Assembly: GCF_041260665.1 (NCBI RefSeq)
Contig: NZ_JBGCCT010000018.1
Location: forward strand, 124,001-188,000
DNA: 64,000 bases
Direction of reading: 5' to 3'
Source of the DNA: Catenulispora sp. GP43
GTDB lineage: Bacteria > Actinomycetota > Actinomycetes > Streptomycetales > Catenulisporaceae
Part shown: positions 34,192 through 42,137 of the stretch, piece by piece
Layout: the number at the start of each line of letters is the position of its first letter
How positions within the stretch are numbered: position 1 is the first letter of the stretch
The notes under the pieces: generated by a model
The model's input: the letters and a program-made list of their open reading frames with translations, nothing else
Databases searched by the model: none
Told to the model about the DNA's origin: nothing
Translations under genes and position numbers: made by a program

Positions 34192-34683
34192 ATGAGCATG
34201 ATCGGGGAATACCTGCGGGTGACACCCGCCGAATTGGGACGCGCCGTCCAAGACCCGCGCTGGGCCTACGACTATGCCCAGGAAGTCCTTGATTCCCAAG
34301 AGGAATCGGACCCGGACCCGCTCATGTCACGGTGCTTCTCCACGCACAAGGCCTGGGACTATCTCGGGTTCTTGCTGCGCAGGTCGCAGTTCCCGGTCGA
34401 CATCCACGGCGAGCAGTCTTTCGCCGAAGACGAAGACTGGGGCTACGGTCCGCCGAAGGCCCTGCCGGCCGAACGCGTCCGCGTCGCGGCGGAAGCCCTC
34501 CGCCGGACCGACTACGACGGTCTCGTCAAAGGCCTTGAGGCCGCCGACCTGTTCGGCGTCTATCCCGGGGTCTGGGATCGCCCCGACGCCATCGAGTGGG
34601 GACGTGAGGTGTTCGACTCGCTCACCCTGTTCATCGGCGCCACCGCGGCGGCCGGCGATGCCCTGCTGATCTGGCTCGACTGA
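34192..34683 (+). CDS. DUF1877 (YfbM-like) family protein
   Basis: 163 aa starting MSMIGEYLRVTPAELGRAVQD, the usual opening of this family, with FSTHKAWDYLGFLLRR and PAERVRVAAEALRRTDYDGL motifs following. No ribosome site is obvious before the ATG. Members are small cytosolic proteins of unknown function. The 148-bp region upstream is shared with the divergent HTH gene. Confidence 0.8.
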   Translation: MSMIGEYLRVTPAELGRAVQDPRWAYDYAQEVLDSQEESDPDPLMSRCFSTHKAWDYLGFLLRRSQFPVDIHGEQSFAEDEDWGYGPPKALPAERVRVAAEALRRTDYDGLVKGLEAADLFGVYPGVWDRPDAIEWGREVFDSLTLFIGATAAAGDALLIWLD

Positions 34684-34747
34684 CGACCGCAACCGGCGGG
34701 CTTGGCGGAGCCACCGGCAGGCATGGCGTTCGAGCATCGGGCCGGTA

Positions 34748-35083
34748 TCAGCCTTCTGAGTCCGCGCCGTCACCCGCGCCATGCAACTCGTCGAAGCGGA
34801 CCTCCTCGCCCCAGCGAAGCCGCGACTCGGGAAGCCAGTCCTCCAACAGCCGCAGGAGGTTCCGGCGCATACCCGCCCCAGTCGCGAGCGACGGCACGCC
34901 GGGCTGCCAGACCGGGAAGGACTGAACGTCGCCGGCCGATGTCTCCAGCCTCAGCTCGACCCCCGGGCCGGGGTTGAAGCCGTCGGTGTACTCGACGACG
35001 ACCGTGCTGTGGCGCACCAGTTCCCCCGCCCGGAAGGCGGTCTCCAGACAGGGCCGGACGGCCTCATCGTCGATGACCGACAT
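34748..35083 (-). CDS. Hypothetical protein (about 111 aa)
   Basis: G/C3-biased frame; MSVIDDEAVRPCLETAFRAG is the most sensible start, although an upstream ATG at 35137 overlaps the neighbouring gene by 17 bp. It reads VVVEYTDGFNPGPGVELRLET and RRNLLRLLEDWLPESRLRWG, a small alpha/beta protein without signal or membrane segment. I do not recognise it. It may be co-transcribed with the secreted-protein gene just upstream. Confidence 0.45.
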   Translation of the reverse strand: MSVIDDEAVRPCLETAFRAGELVRHSTVVVEYTDGFNPGPGVELRLETSAGDVQSFPVWQPGVPSLATGAGMRRNLLRLLEDWLPESRLRWGEEVRFDELHGAGDGADSEG

Positions 35084-35120
35084 GAGACCGTCCGGGAGGT
35101 TCCCGCCATCCGAAGGATGG

Positions 35121-35810
35121 TCACATCCCACAGGCATGGCCGTTCGCGCAGCCGGCCGAGGTGAACGAGCCCGTGATGTTGAGCGTGGCGTGCCCGGTGT
35201 CGCCGTCGACCTCGACCTCGAAGGTGACCGTGTCGGTGTAGGTCAGGTAGTCGTAGTCGTGGTCCGGATTGTAGGCACCGTGCAGCTGGTAGGAGCAGGG
35301 CACCGGGTGGCCGATGGCCCGCCCCTGGTTCACCCCGTTGCGCGTCCAGCCCATCCCGACCTCGTTAATGTCGCCGACGACGATCGCACACAGCCCGGAG
35401 CTCACCTTGTAGCCCCACGGCCCGGTCGTCCCGCCGCACGCGTGTTGGAAGGAGTACGTGCCGTCGGAGTCGCTGAAGCTGTAGGGATCGTTGCAGTAGA
35501 GCCAGGCCCCCTGCGGCCCGGCCACCGAGGAAGCGGCCTTCACCCCGGTCGCCCGGGCGCCGGCCCGCTGGGCGAGATCGGCCCGCACCTGGGCCAGCTT
35601 GGTCGCGTCGAGCGTCTTGTCGAAGGTGACGGAGAGGACGGAGTCAGTCCCCGCACCCCCGTTCGCCGAGTCGATCGTCACCACGGACCCATTGTCGGAC
35701 CCATTGCCGTTCGCGGTGCTCGCCTGCGCGGGCATCGCGGCGAACGTGGTGATCGTGGCGATCGACAGGACGGCGCCGATGACAGCACCGGCGGCCTTAC
35801 GTATGCGCAT
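35121..35810 (-). CDS. Secreted protein of unknown function (229 aa)
   Basis: Sec signal MRIRKAAGAVIGAVLSIATI with cleavage near AMPAQAS. The mature part has a Ser/Gly/Asn-rich start, an amphipathic helix (LDATKLAQVRADLAQRAG) and a domain with paired Cys (WLYCNDPYSFSD, FQHACGGTTGPWGY, GLCAIVVG, PVPCSYQL, AGCANGHACG). AAAGGAAACGC is a clear ribosome site. Several disulfides are likely. The family is unknown to me. Confidence 0.75.
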   Translation of the reverse strand: MRIRKAAGAVIGAVLSIATITTFAAMPAQASTANGNGSDNGSVVTIDSANGGAGTDSVLSVTFDKTLDATKLAQVRADLAQRAGARATGVKAASSVAGPQGAWLYCNDPYSFSDSDGTYSFQHACGGTTGPWGYKVSSGLCAIVVGDINEVGMGWTRNGVNQGRAIGHPVPCSYQLHGAYNPDHDYDYLTYTDTVTFEVEVDGDTGHATLNITGSFTSAGCANGHACGM

Positions 35811-35944
35811 GCGTTTCCTTTGTCCCCGACGGAGCGTTCCGCCCCGGAACGCGTAGAACAGATTTGCGGATCAGTACCCGCAGCATCTACGCACTTGTAG
35901 TGAACGCATGGCAAAGCTCTGATGCTCTCACACATGAGCCGGAG

Positions 35945-35978
35945 CAGGGCACGCCGGACCTCCGTCCGGCGCGCCCTG
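35945..35978. terminator. Strong hairpin, probable terminator of a deleted gene
   Basis: CAGGGC-CGCCGGAC and GTCCGGCG-GCCCTG form a 14-bp stem with one mismatch around a CTCC loop. It lies 23 bp beyond the stop of the minus-strand fragment ending at 36001, so it looks like that gene's surviving terminator. Confidence 0.6.
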
Positions 35979-36000
35979 AACCAGCCACCGAGACGCACGC

Positions 36001-36165
36001 CTACAGCGCCTTCTCCACGGCCGCGGTGAAGGTCTCGGCTGTCCTCTCGATCTCCTCCTTCGAGCTGTGCGCCGTGACGCCGAACCCCGCTCCCAGGTAC
36101 GCGTCCGACAGGCCGACGGCGATCGCGATCGACCGGGATTCCTCCCGGTGCCGGGCAAGGGGCAC
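36001..36165 (-). pseudogene. 3' remnant of a gene, possibly a PLP-dependent enzyme
   Basis: The minus-strand frame ends RSIAIAVGLSDAYLGAGFGV and then TAHSSKEEIERTAETFTAAV before its stop at 36001. The pattern of a GFGVTAH strand and a terminal acidic helix resembles the C terminus of fold-type I PLP enzymes (such as 8-amino-7-oxononanoate synthase type), but this is tentative. No start or domain body is present; sequence upstream switches to a ROK remnant on the other strand. Confidence 0.45.
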
Positions 36166-36173
36166 CGGGCCGT

Positions 36174-36606
36174 TCCTTTGCACGACGTCATCGGCGCTCT
36201 ACCGGTGTGCGCGATGGCGGCTCGACACGGCTTGCGGGGTACCGGTCATCCAGACTCCCCTGTGCGCGCGGCCGCGGACGCCGTCGCGCTCGCGGTGGCG
36301 GAGCTGACGCAGAGCTCTGCGGCTCGCGCCTTCCTCGACGAGTTGGCCGCCTCGATTGCCGACGCCGTGCTCGCGCTGAGCGCCACCTTCGACCCCGGAC
36401 ACGTCTTCCTCAGCGGGGAGGTGTGCCTGGCGGGCGGGCAGCGCCTGGCGGAGTCGGTCACCGCGGCTGTAGCCCCGAGAAGCCCGGTCCCCATCGAGGT
36501 GGGGATCGGTTCGGCGGGCTCCGACGCGGTGCTCGCCGGCGCCCTGGCCGTGGCCCTGGACCGGGCGCGCGACGACTTGTTCGGGCCTCAGTGGTCGGCG
36601 GGCTGA
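36174..36606 (+). pseudogene. C-terminal fragment of a second ROK-family protein
   Basis: The plus frame reads PLHDVIGALPVCAMAARHGL, AFLDELAASIADAVLALSAT and FDPGHVFLSGEVCLAGGQRL, then VLAGALAVALDRARDDLFG, the C-terminal third of ROK proteins. There is no start codon or N-terminal part. It is a different paralogue from the remnant at 28.3-28.9 kb. Its 3' end overlaps the opposing oxidoreductase fragment by 19 bp. Confidence 0.65.
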
Positions 36607-37040
36607 CTAGTCAGTTCCACGACACGCCCTTCGCGCGCGGACAGCACCGCGGCGTCTATGACGTCCAACGTGGGCAGGGTGGATGCCGGGTCCACGGGCA
36701 AAGGAGTTCCCTGACGCAGCGCGGCTTCCAGCTGTCGGTAGAACTCCTCGTAGGAACCCGGTTCCGCACGCACGGCGCGGCTGCCGTTCGCGTCGGTGAG
36801 CAGGCCCCATCGGCTCTCCGGCGTACTCCCCCATTCGGGCATGCCCGGACGCAGCCCTTGCGCCAGCGCGTCTTCCTGACCGTCCATTCCGGAGACCGTG
36901 TAAACGCCCCGCTCCCCGACCAGCCGGAAGCGCGGCCCGGAGTCCCGGACGACGGCGCTGGCCCACAGGTCGGAGGCGGTCCCGCCGCGGTGATGCAGGG
37001 TGAGGAACGCGCCGTCGTCGACCTGCGCGCCGGGACGGCG
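36588..37040 (-). pseudogene. C-terminal fragment of a Gfo/Idh/MocA-type oxidoreductase
   Basis: Reading back from 36588, the frame gives VDDGAFLTLHHRGGTASDLW, FRLVGERGVYTVSGMDGQED and then YEEFYRQLEAALRQGTPLPV, ending in a VIDAAVLSAREGRVVEL helix. These are C-terminal features of Gfo/Idh/MocA oxidoreductases (beta-sheet domain and final helix). The NAD-binding half is missing and no start codon exists at 37.0 kb, so the gene was truncated. Confidence 0.65.
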
Positions 37041-37122
37041 GCACGCACTGTGGATCGTTGGTGACGACTGCGGCCAGCGACAACCTCGGGACCGAGGCGA
37101 TCAACCGCTGGACCGATTTATA

Positions 37123-38271
37123 TCAATGTTCTGGGACACGTCGCGCCCAGAACGGATGCTGGGCCCAGCGCGCTTCTTGGGCGTGGACGGCGCGGTATCC
37201 CTGTCCGTAGGCGGCGCGGGCGGTGGCGACCGCGGTGGCGTATTCCGGCAGGGCGGCCATGTCGCCGCGCAGTCGGGCCGCAACGGCTTTGCCGGCGCTG
37301 AGACCGGTGTAAAGAGCGGTCAGGATGCCTTGGGAGGACAGGGGATCGAACGCCGCCGCCGCGTCGCCGGCCGCTGTCCAGCCCGGTCCGTGCACCCGGT
37401 CCAGATACGCCGTGTGCGCCGGTGCGCGGCCGGGGGCGGGCAGGGTCGTGAGGTCGTGGTCCCGGACGCGGGCCGAGACGTGCCGGGTGGCCAGCATCCG
37501 GCGGCGGAATTCGGTGGCGGTACGCGGGACGGCGGACGGCAGATCGGGGTCGGTGAAGTAGACGACGAGGCGTCGGCGGCTTGGCATCAGGGCCGTGTAC
37601 CACCAGCCGTCCGGGTCGGACTCGACGAGGTTGCGGCCGTCCGCCGGCTGGTCTCGCGCGCCGGGGACGGCGGCGAGGGTGAGGTGGTGCGCGGTGAGGC
37701 GGTCGGTGGTCCGGCGGCGGGCTCCGGCGGGGATCGCGATGGCGGCCTTGCGTCCCGTGGCGTCTATCACCCAGCGGCAGTGCACGGCCCGCTCCGAGCC
37801 GTCCTGGCGATCGTGCAGCGTGATCCGCCAGCCGTCGTCAGACGACCGCGTCAGCCGCTGCACCGACACCGACGTGCGATCGGCGACTTCGGCGCCCGCG
37901 GCCCCGGCGGCGGTGCGCAGGCGCCGGTCGAACAGCGGACGGTCGAGGTGCCAGCCGTGCCCGTAGGGGTCGCGCAGTGAGTCGACGGCGTGCAGGTCCG
38001 CCGAGCCCCAGGCGGACAGGCTGCCGTAGCAGGGCGAATGGCCGCTGCCCAGCACTTCATCGGCGACCCCGAGGTCGGCCAGCAGCAGCCGCGCCACCGA
38101 GACCAGCGACTCGCCGAGTTTGGGCGGGCCGCCGCCGGCGTCGGCGAGCAGGACCCTGCGACCCTCCCGGGCCAGGGTGAGCGCGGCGGCACACCCGGCG
38201 GGCCCGCCGCCGGCGACCACGACGTCGTAGACGCCGCGATCGCCGGCAGCCGCATGGCGCGGTGGCGTCAC
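37123..38271 (-). CDS. lodB: LodB-like FAD-dependent maturation protein
   Basis: 382 aa from a GTG overlapping the lodA stop (GTGA). VYDVVVAGGGPAGCAAALTL is an FAD-binding Rossmann start, and the mid-protein RWVIDATGRKAAIAIPAGA with GDAAAAFDPLSSQGILTAL marks the flavoprotein monooxygenase/halogenase-like group. LodB-type flavoproteins modify the Trp of LodA to build its cysteine tryptophylquinone cofactor. Its place directly after lodA, with overlapping codons, is the main reason for this assignment; on sequence alone it would be called a tryptophan-halogenase-like oxidase. Confidence 0.78.
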   Translation of the reverse strand: MTPPRHAAAGDRGVYDVVVAGGGPAGCAAALTLAREGRRVLLADAGGGPPKLGESLVSVARLLLADLGVADEVLGSGHSPCYGSLSAWGSADLHAVDSLRDPYGHGWHLDRPLFDRRLRTAAGAAGAEVADRTSVSVQRLTRSSDDGWRITLHDRQDGSERAVHCRWVIDATGRKAAIAIPAGARRRTTDRLTAHHLTLAAVPGARDQPADGRNLVESDPDGWWYTALMPSRRRLVVYFTDPDLPSAVPRTATEFRRRMLATRHVSARVRDHDLTTLPAPGRAPAHTAYLDRVHGPGWTAAGDAAAAFDPLSSQGILTALYTGLSAGKAVAARLRGDMAALPEYATAVATARAAYGQGYRAVHAQEARWAQHPFWARRVPEH

Positions 38272-40292
38272 AGCGCCTCATGGAAGGGGTCGAGCTTCTC
38301 CAGGTATCCGGCGGTGATCGCGGCCTCGTCGTAGCCCGTCGCCCTCATGGCCTCCTGGACCGCGTTGGTCACCAGCCCGGCCTCGACCTGCTCGGCCGGG
38401 ACCTCGCCGGTCCAGGTGCCGGCCGCGGCGGCCATCATCGGCGCCCCGGCCTGCGGCACCTGGATGTTGATGAGGTTGGCGTAGTCGGGCTGCTCGCCCA
38501 ACTCGCCGCCGGGAACGGACTCCACCTGGAGGTACTCCGGGAACTTCCCGTCCCTGCCGGTGTACCTGCGCATGTGGACGATTCCGAACAGATACCAGTC
38601 CCGGATCATCTGCCGGCGCTGCATGTTCATGTCGCTGCCGCTGAGCCCGCGCAGCCACACCGCGCGGTGCTCGAACGCCTGCTCCCGCTCCTGGTCGGGC
38701 TTGCCGGTGTCGTTGACGATGGCGAAGTCCGACTCCTTGAGCACCTGGTTGGGCATCTGAGCCGGCCAGAACGTGGGCAGATAGGGGCTGTAGCGCGGGC
38801 CGAGACCGCTGACCACCTGGTAGCCGGAGCGGCAGCTGGCGGTGTCGCACTGCCAGGGCGCCGCCATCCAGCGGGTCAGGTCGCCGGGCCCCTGCGCGTA
38901 CAGGGGGCCGTCCTTGCGGCTGAGTTCCTTCTCGGTGAGCACCGGACCGTAGTCGGGCTCGGCGCCTTCCCGATGCAGGATGCGGAACGGCTCGGAGTAC
39001 ATCGAGGCGTGCCGCACCGGCCAGGTGACCTCACAGCCCGGGTGGAAGGCCTCCGCGGCACAGTTCTCCAGCGCGCCCCGGTCGAGCAGCACGGGCTGCA
39101 CGGCCACCGGCGCCTGGTCCACGTCCGGGTGGCTCACCGGCCCCTCGCCGGGGGTGAAACGGCCCATGGCCCACTCGGCGAGCTTCCGGTCCTGGACCGC
39201 GGAGAGCATGATGTGCTGCCGCACCGAGGTGGCCTTCCCGGCGCTCATCGCGTCGCCGTACACCCACGGCCACGGCACCGGCGACTCCCCGTCCCGGTCG
39301 AAAGACCGCATGTTGATATAGACCTGGCGGCGCAGCTCGGCGGTGGACTCGCCCGGGTCGCGCAGCCGCCGGCGCATGTCCGGGTCCAGGAAGTCGTGCG
39401 GCCCGCGCCAGCCGAACTCGGCGGCGAACCCGCGGTTCGTCCACTGGAGCTGGCAGAACCGGGCCAGGATCGGCTCGATGTCGCCGTCGTAGGTGAGCTT
39501 CGAGGGCATCGGCTGGGTGCCCTCGGTGGCGAAGACGTCCTCCAGCACGTCGTACAACGTCCGGACGGTCTTCACCCCCGGCGCGTAGTGCGGCGGGGCG
39601 ACCACGACCCAGGCCCGGGTGGCGTCGACCTTCTTGCCGTCGAGCCAGACCGACGCGGCGACCGGGCCGTCGGAGGTGTCGTCGTACCAGCCGTCGTTGT
39701 TCGCCACGCCGGTGATCGGGGGTTCGACGTCGGCCCAGGCCGCGGCCTTGCCGACACCGCCGGCGACCAGCAGCCGGCCGGCCGCGCCGACGGACATCGA
39801 ACCGAGGTCGACCGGGACGCCCATGATGGTCCCGCCGTCGAACTCCGCCTTCTGCTCACCCCCGCCCTTGGAGACTCGCAGGGTCCGGGCCTTGGGATCG
39901 ATGACCAGTCCCCCGCGCGCTGTCTCCTTCTGGTTCCGCAGACTTCGCTGATCGGCGCTCAGTTTGTCGGCCTCGGGGATGTCCAGCGGGATGAAGAACT
40001 TGTACCAAGCGGCCTTCTTGTTGGCCACGTGCACCGTCCACTCGATCCCTGAGACGTCCTCATCCTCCAGTGTGAGCTCCCTGACGACCTTTCCAGCGCT
40101 GTCGTAGCCGTAGAGGCGGAACCGTGCGGCCTGCCGGACGATCCTGCCTTCTTCGTCCTTATACGTGCTCATGTCCAACGGCGGCGCGTCGGGCGACTCG
40201 GGGCCGATGAACGCGGGCCTCGGGCTGTTGCCGACTCGGGCGATACCGATTGCGGGGTGGATCTTCACCTGAACGATCTGCTGTGCATCCAT
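38268..40292 (-). CDS. lodA: LodA/GoxA family quinoprotein amino-acid oxidase
   Basis: 674 aa. MDAQQIVQVKIHPAIGIARV-GNS is the family's N-terminal signature, and the C-terminal half has PWQCDTASCRSGYQVV (candidate cofactor Cys487) and LPTFWPAQMPNQV (candidate Trp509), the residues expected to be cross-linked as cysteine tryptophylquinone. LodA and GoxA oxidise lysine or glycine with release of H2O2. The start is fixed by CGGAGG nine bases upstream; a longer frame reaches 40349 without a better one. No signal peptide is seen, as in other members, which are exported or released by unknown means. Substrate choice cannot be told from sequence. Confidence 0.85.
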   Translation of the reverse strand: MDAQQIVQVKIHPAIGIARVGNSPRPAFIGPESPDAPPLDMSTYKDEEGRIVRQAARFRLYGYDSAGKVVRELTLEDEDVSGIEWTVHVANKKAAWYKFFIPLDIPEADKLSADQRSLRNQKETARGGLVIDPKARTLRVSKGGGEQKAEFDGGTIMGVPVDLGSMSVGAAGRLLVAGGVGKAAAWADVEPPITGVANNDGWYDDTSDGPVAASVWLDGKKVDATRAWVVVAPPHYAPGVKTVRTLYDVLEDVFATEGTQPMPSKLTYDGDIEPILARFCQLQWTNRGFAAEFGWRGPHDFLDPDMRRRLRDPGESTAELRRQVYINMRSFDRDGESPVPWPWVYGDAMSAGKATSVRQHIMLSAVQDRKLAEWAMGRFTPGEGPVSHPDVDQAPVAVQPVLLDRGALENCAAEAFHPGCEVTWPVRHASMYSEPFRILHREGAEPDYGPVLTEKELSRKDGPLYAQGPGDLTRWMAAPWQCDTASCRSGYQVVSGLGPRYSPYLPTFWPAQMPNQVLKESDFAIVNDTGKPDQEREQAFEHRAVWLRGLSGSDMNMQRRQMIRDWYLFGIVHMRRYTGRDGKFPEYLQVESVPGGELGEQPDYANLINIQVPQAGAPMMAAAAGTWTGEVPAEQVEAGLVTNAVQEAMRATGYDEAAITAGYLEKLDPFHEAL

Positions 40293-40446
40293 GGCCGATG
40301 GCCTCCGGGTGATCGGGAGAATTCCCGGAGACCAACCTAGGGTGATCATGGACGGTAAGGGTGGCCTAATAGCCGCTTCAGGTGACCACCCCGGCTCTGG
40401 CCCCTACCTGAGCTGGCCGGACGCGGGCGCCACGTAGTCGTATTGA

Positions 40447-41055
40447 TCAGCCGAGCTGATCGCGCTCCGGAATCTTCTGGTTCTTGATGATGAGCGCGTC
40501 GAGCGTCACGCCTACGACGGCCCGAAGCTGCGCCGGGCTCGCTCCCGCTCTGCTCATGACCGCCAGAGACTGGTTCACGGCCACTGTGTGCACAGCGAAG
40601 TCCTCGGCGTCCCGGTCGGCCAGCCCCCCGGCCTTCAGCGCGGCGTGCAGGCGCTGACGCTGGAGGCCGAACACCGCCTTGGTGTGCGCTGCCACGCGCG
40701 GGCTCAGCGCCGGAATCACCATGGCCGACTGGGCGATCAGGCAGCCGTCGGGCACGTCGGGATCGGCGATGCGCCCCAGCGTGACGCCGAAGAACGCACG
40801 AATCGCGGCAACGGGATCCGAGGCCGCGCACGACAGAGCGGTGTCGTACATCGCGCCATAGCGCGCGGAGTAGCGATCCAGGCAACGCAGGAAGAGCGCG
40901 TCCTTGTCGCCGAGCGAGGAGTAGATGGAGCTGCGGTTCAGGCCGGTCGCGCGGGTCAGATCGTCGAGCGAGGTGTCGGCGTAGCCGGTCCGCCAGAACT
41001 GGATCATCGCGGCGTCGAGCGCCGTGTCCACATCGAACTGCTTCTTGCCTGCCAT
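40447..41055 (-). CDS. TetR family transcriptional regulator
   Basis: 202 aa. The helix-turn-helix is YADTSLDDLTRATGLNRSSIYSSLGDKDALFLRCL. The C-terminal domain (AIRAFFGVTLGRIADPDVPDGCLIAQSAMVI) resembles TetR_C_16-type regulators. It diverges from the hydrolase gene across 50 bp that contain a strong palindrome, and lies upstream of lodA on the same strand with a 154-bp gap. It probably represses the hydrolase gene and itself; control of lodAB is possible but not shown. Confidence 0.9.
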   Translation of the reverse strand: MAGKKQFDVDTALDAAMIQFWRTGYADTSLDDLTRATGLNRSSIYSSLGDKDALFLRCLDRYSARYGAMYDTALSCAASDPVAAIRAFFGVTLGRIADPDVPDGCLIAQSAMVIPALSPRVAAHTKAVFGLQRQRLHAALKAGGLADRDAEDFAVHTVAVNQSLAVMSRAGASPAQLRAVVGVTLDALIIKNQKIPERDQLG

Positions 41056-41066
41056 GTGGGCATTCT

Positions 41067-41099
41067 ATCTTGAACTGATCGGTTCAAGATGTGTAGCCT
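41067..41099. promoter_or_regulatory. TetR operator overlapping a leaderless promoter
   Basis: ATCTTGAAC at 41067-41075 and GTTCAAGAT at 41082-41090 are perfect inverted arms six bases apart. TTGAAC (41070-41075), an 18-bp spacer and TAGCCT (41094-41099) form a promoter whose start would fall on the ATG at 41106. A repressor bound here covers the -35 and spacer. Confidence 0.65.
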
Positions 41100-41105
41100 T
41101 CCGGC

Positions 41106-42044
41106 ATGACCATGACGATGACCGACACCGCAGCACCCGGCCTGCCCCTGCACGACGTGCCCGGATTCACTCACCGCTGGGTCGACGCCGACGGCATCGG
41201 CCTGCATGCCGTCGAGGGCGGCCAGCCGTCCGGCCCGGCCGTCGTCCTGCTCGCCGGGTTCCCGCAGACCTGGTGGGCCTGGCGGAAGGTCATGCCGAGC
41301 CTCGCCGCCCGGTTCCGCGTCATCGCGATCGACCTGCCGGGCCAGGGCCACTCCGAGCGTCCGGAGCGCGGTTACGACACGCACACCGTCGCCGCGCACG
41401 TTCAGGCCGCGGTGGACGCCCTCGGGGTGTCGTCCTACTGGCTGGCCGGGCACGACATCGGCGCCTGGGTCGCTTTCTCTGTGGCTCTCAACCACGAATC
41501 TCCGGCCCTCAACCACGAGAGCCGCCTGCGCGGGCTCGCGCTGCTGGACGCCGGAATCCCCGGCATCACGCTCCCGAATGCGATCCCCCTCGACGCCGAT
41601 CGGGCCTGGAAGACCTGGCACTTCGCCTTCCACCTCGTGCCCGACCTGCCCGAGACCCTGCTGGCCGGCCGCGAGCGGGACTATGTCAGCTGGTTCTTGA
41701 ACGCCAAGGCCCTCGCCCCGGACACGTTCGACGAGGCCGAGCTCCACCACTACGCCGCGGCCCTCGCCGCCGACGGCGCCCTGCGCGCCAGCCTGGCCTA
41801 CTACCGGGACGCCTCCGAGTCGGCGCGCAAGAACCACCAAGCACTCCAGCAGCGGCGCCTGACCGTGCCCGTCCTCGGAATCTCCAGCAGCCACGGCTCC
41901 ATCCCGGACATGGCGGCCTCCATCAGCCCGTGGGCCGAGAACGTCACCGGCGTCATCGTGCCCGACGCCGGACACTTCATCCCCGATGAGCAGCCCGAAG
42001 CCGTCGCCGCCGCCATAGCCGCGTTCATCGGCTCCGACGAGTGA
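41106..42044 (+). CDS. Alpha/beta hydrolase, epoxide-hydrolase/haloalkane-dehalogenase type
   Basis: 312 aa. GPAVVLLAGFPQTWWAWRKV carries the oxyanion-hole turn, VIAIDLPGQGHSERPERGYD the strand-5 region, YWLAGHDIGAWVAF the nucleophile elbow with Asp, and PDAGHFIPDEQP the catalytic His. A nucleophilic Asp with this Trp-rich lid is typical of epoxide hydrolases and dehalogenases. A tandem duplication creates NHESPALNHES (about residues 130-140), absent from usual members. Start-codon position suggests a leaderless mRNA; expression is expected to depend on the divergent TetR. Confidence 0.87.
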   Translation: MTMTMTDTAAPGLPLHDVPGFTHRWVDADGIGLHAVEGGQPSGPAVVLLAGFPQTWWAWRKVMPSLAARFRVIAIDLPGQGHSERPERGYDTHTVAAHVQAAVDALGVSSYWLAGHDIGAWVAFSVALNHESPALNHESRLRGLALLDAGIPGITLPNAIPLDADRAWKTWHFAFHLVPDLPETLLAGRERDYVSWFLNAKALAPDTFDEAELHHYAAALAADGALRASLAYYRDASESARKNHQALQQRRLTVPVLGISSSHGSIPDMAASISPWAENVTGVIVPDAGHFIPDEQPEAVAAAIAAFIGSDE

Positions 42045-42045
42045 A

Positions 42046-42076
42046 CGCCCTGGACGCCCTGGACGCCCTGGACGCC
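42046..42076 (+). repeat. Tandem 9-bp repeat (GCCCTGGAC, three copies)
   Basis: Directly after the hydrolase stop, GCCCTGGAC recurs three times and a partial GCCC ends the tract. It belongs to the set of short tandem tracts found at several gene ends in this window. Confidence 0.8.
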
Positions 42077-42137
42077 CGACGTCTCACAGAGTGAAAACAG
42101 GATTCCGCATGCCGAACAGCCTGCTAGCTTCCACCGC

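Noticed and set aside
42046-42076. Possible CRISPR-like array
   Set aside because: A 9-bp unit without spacers; simple tandem repeat.
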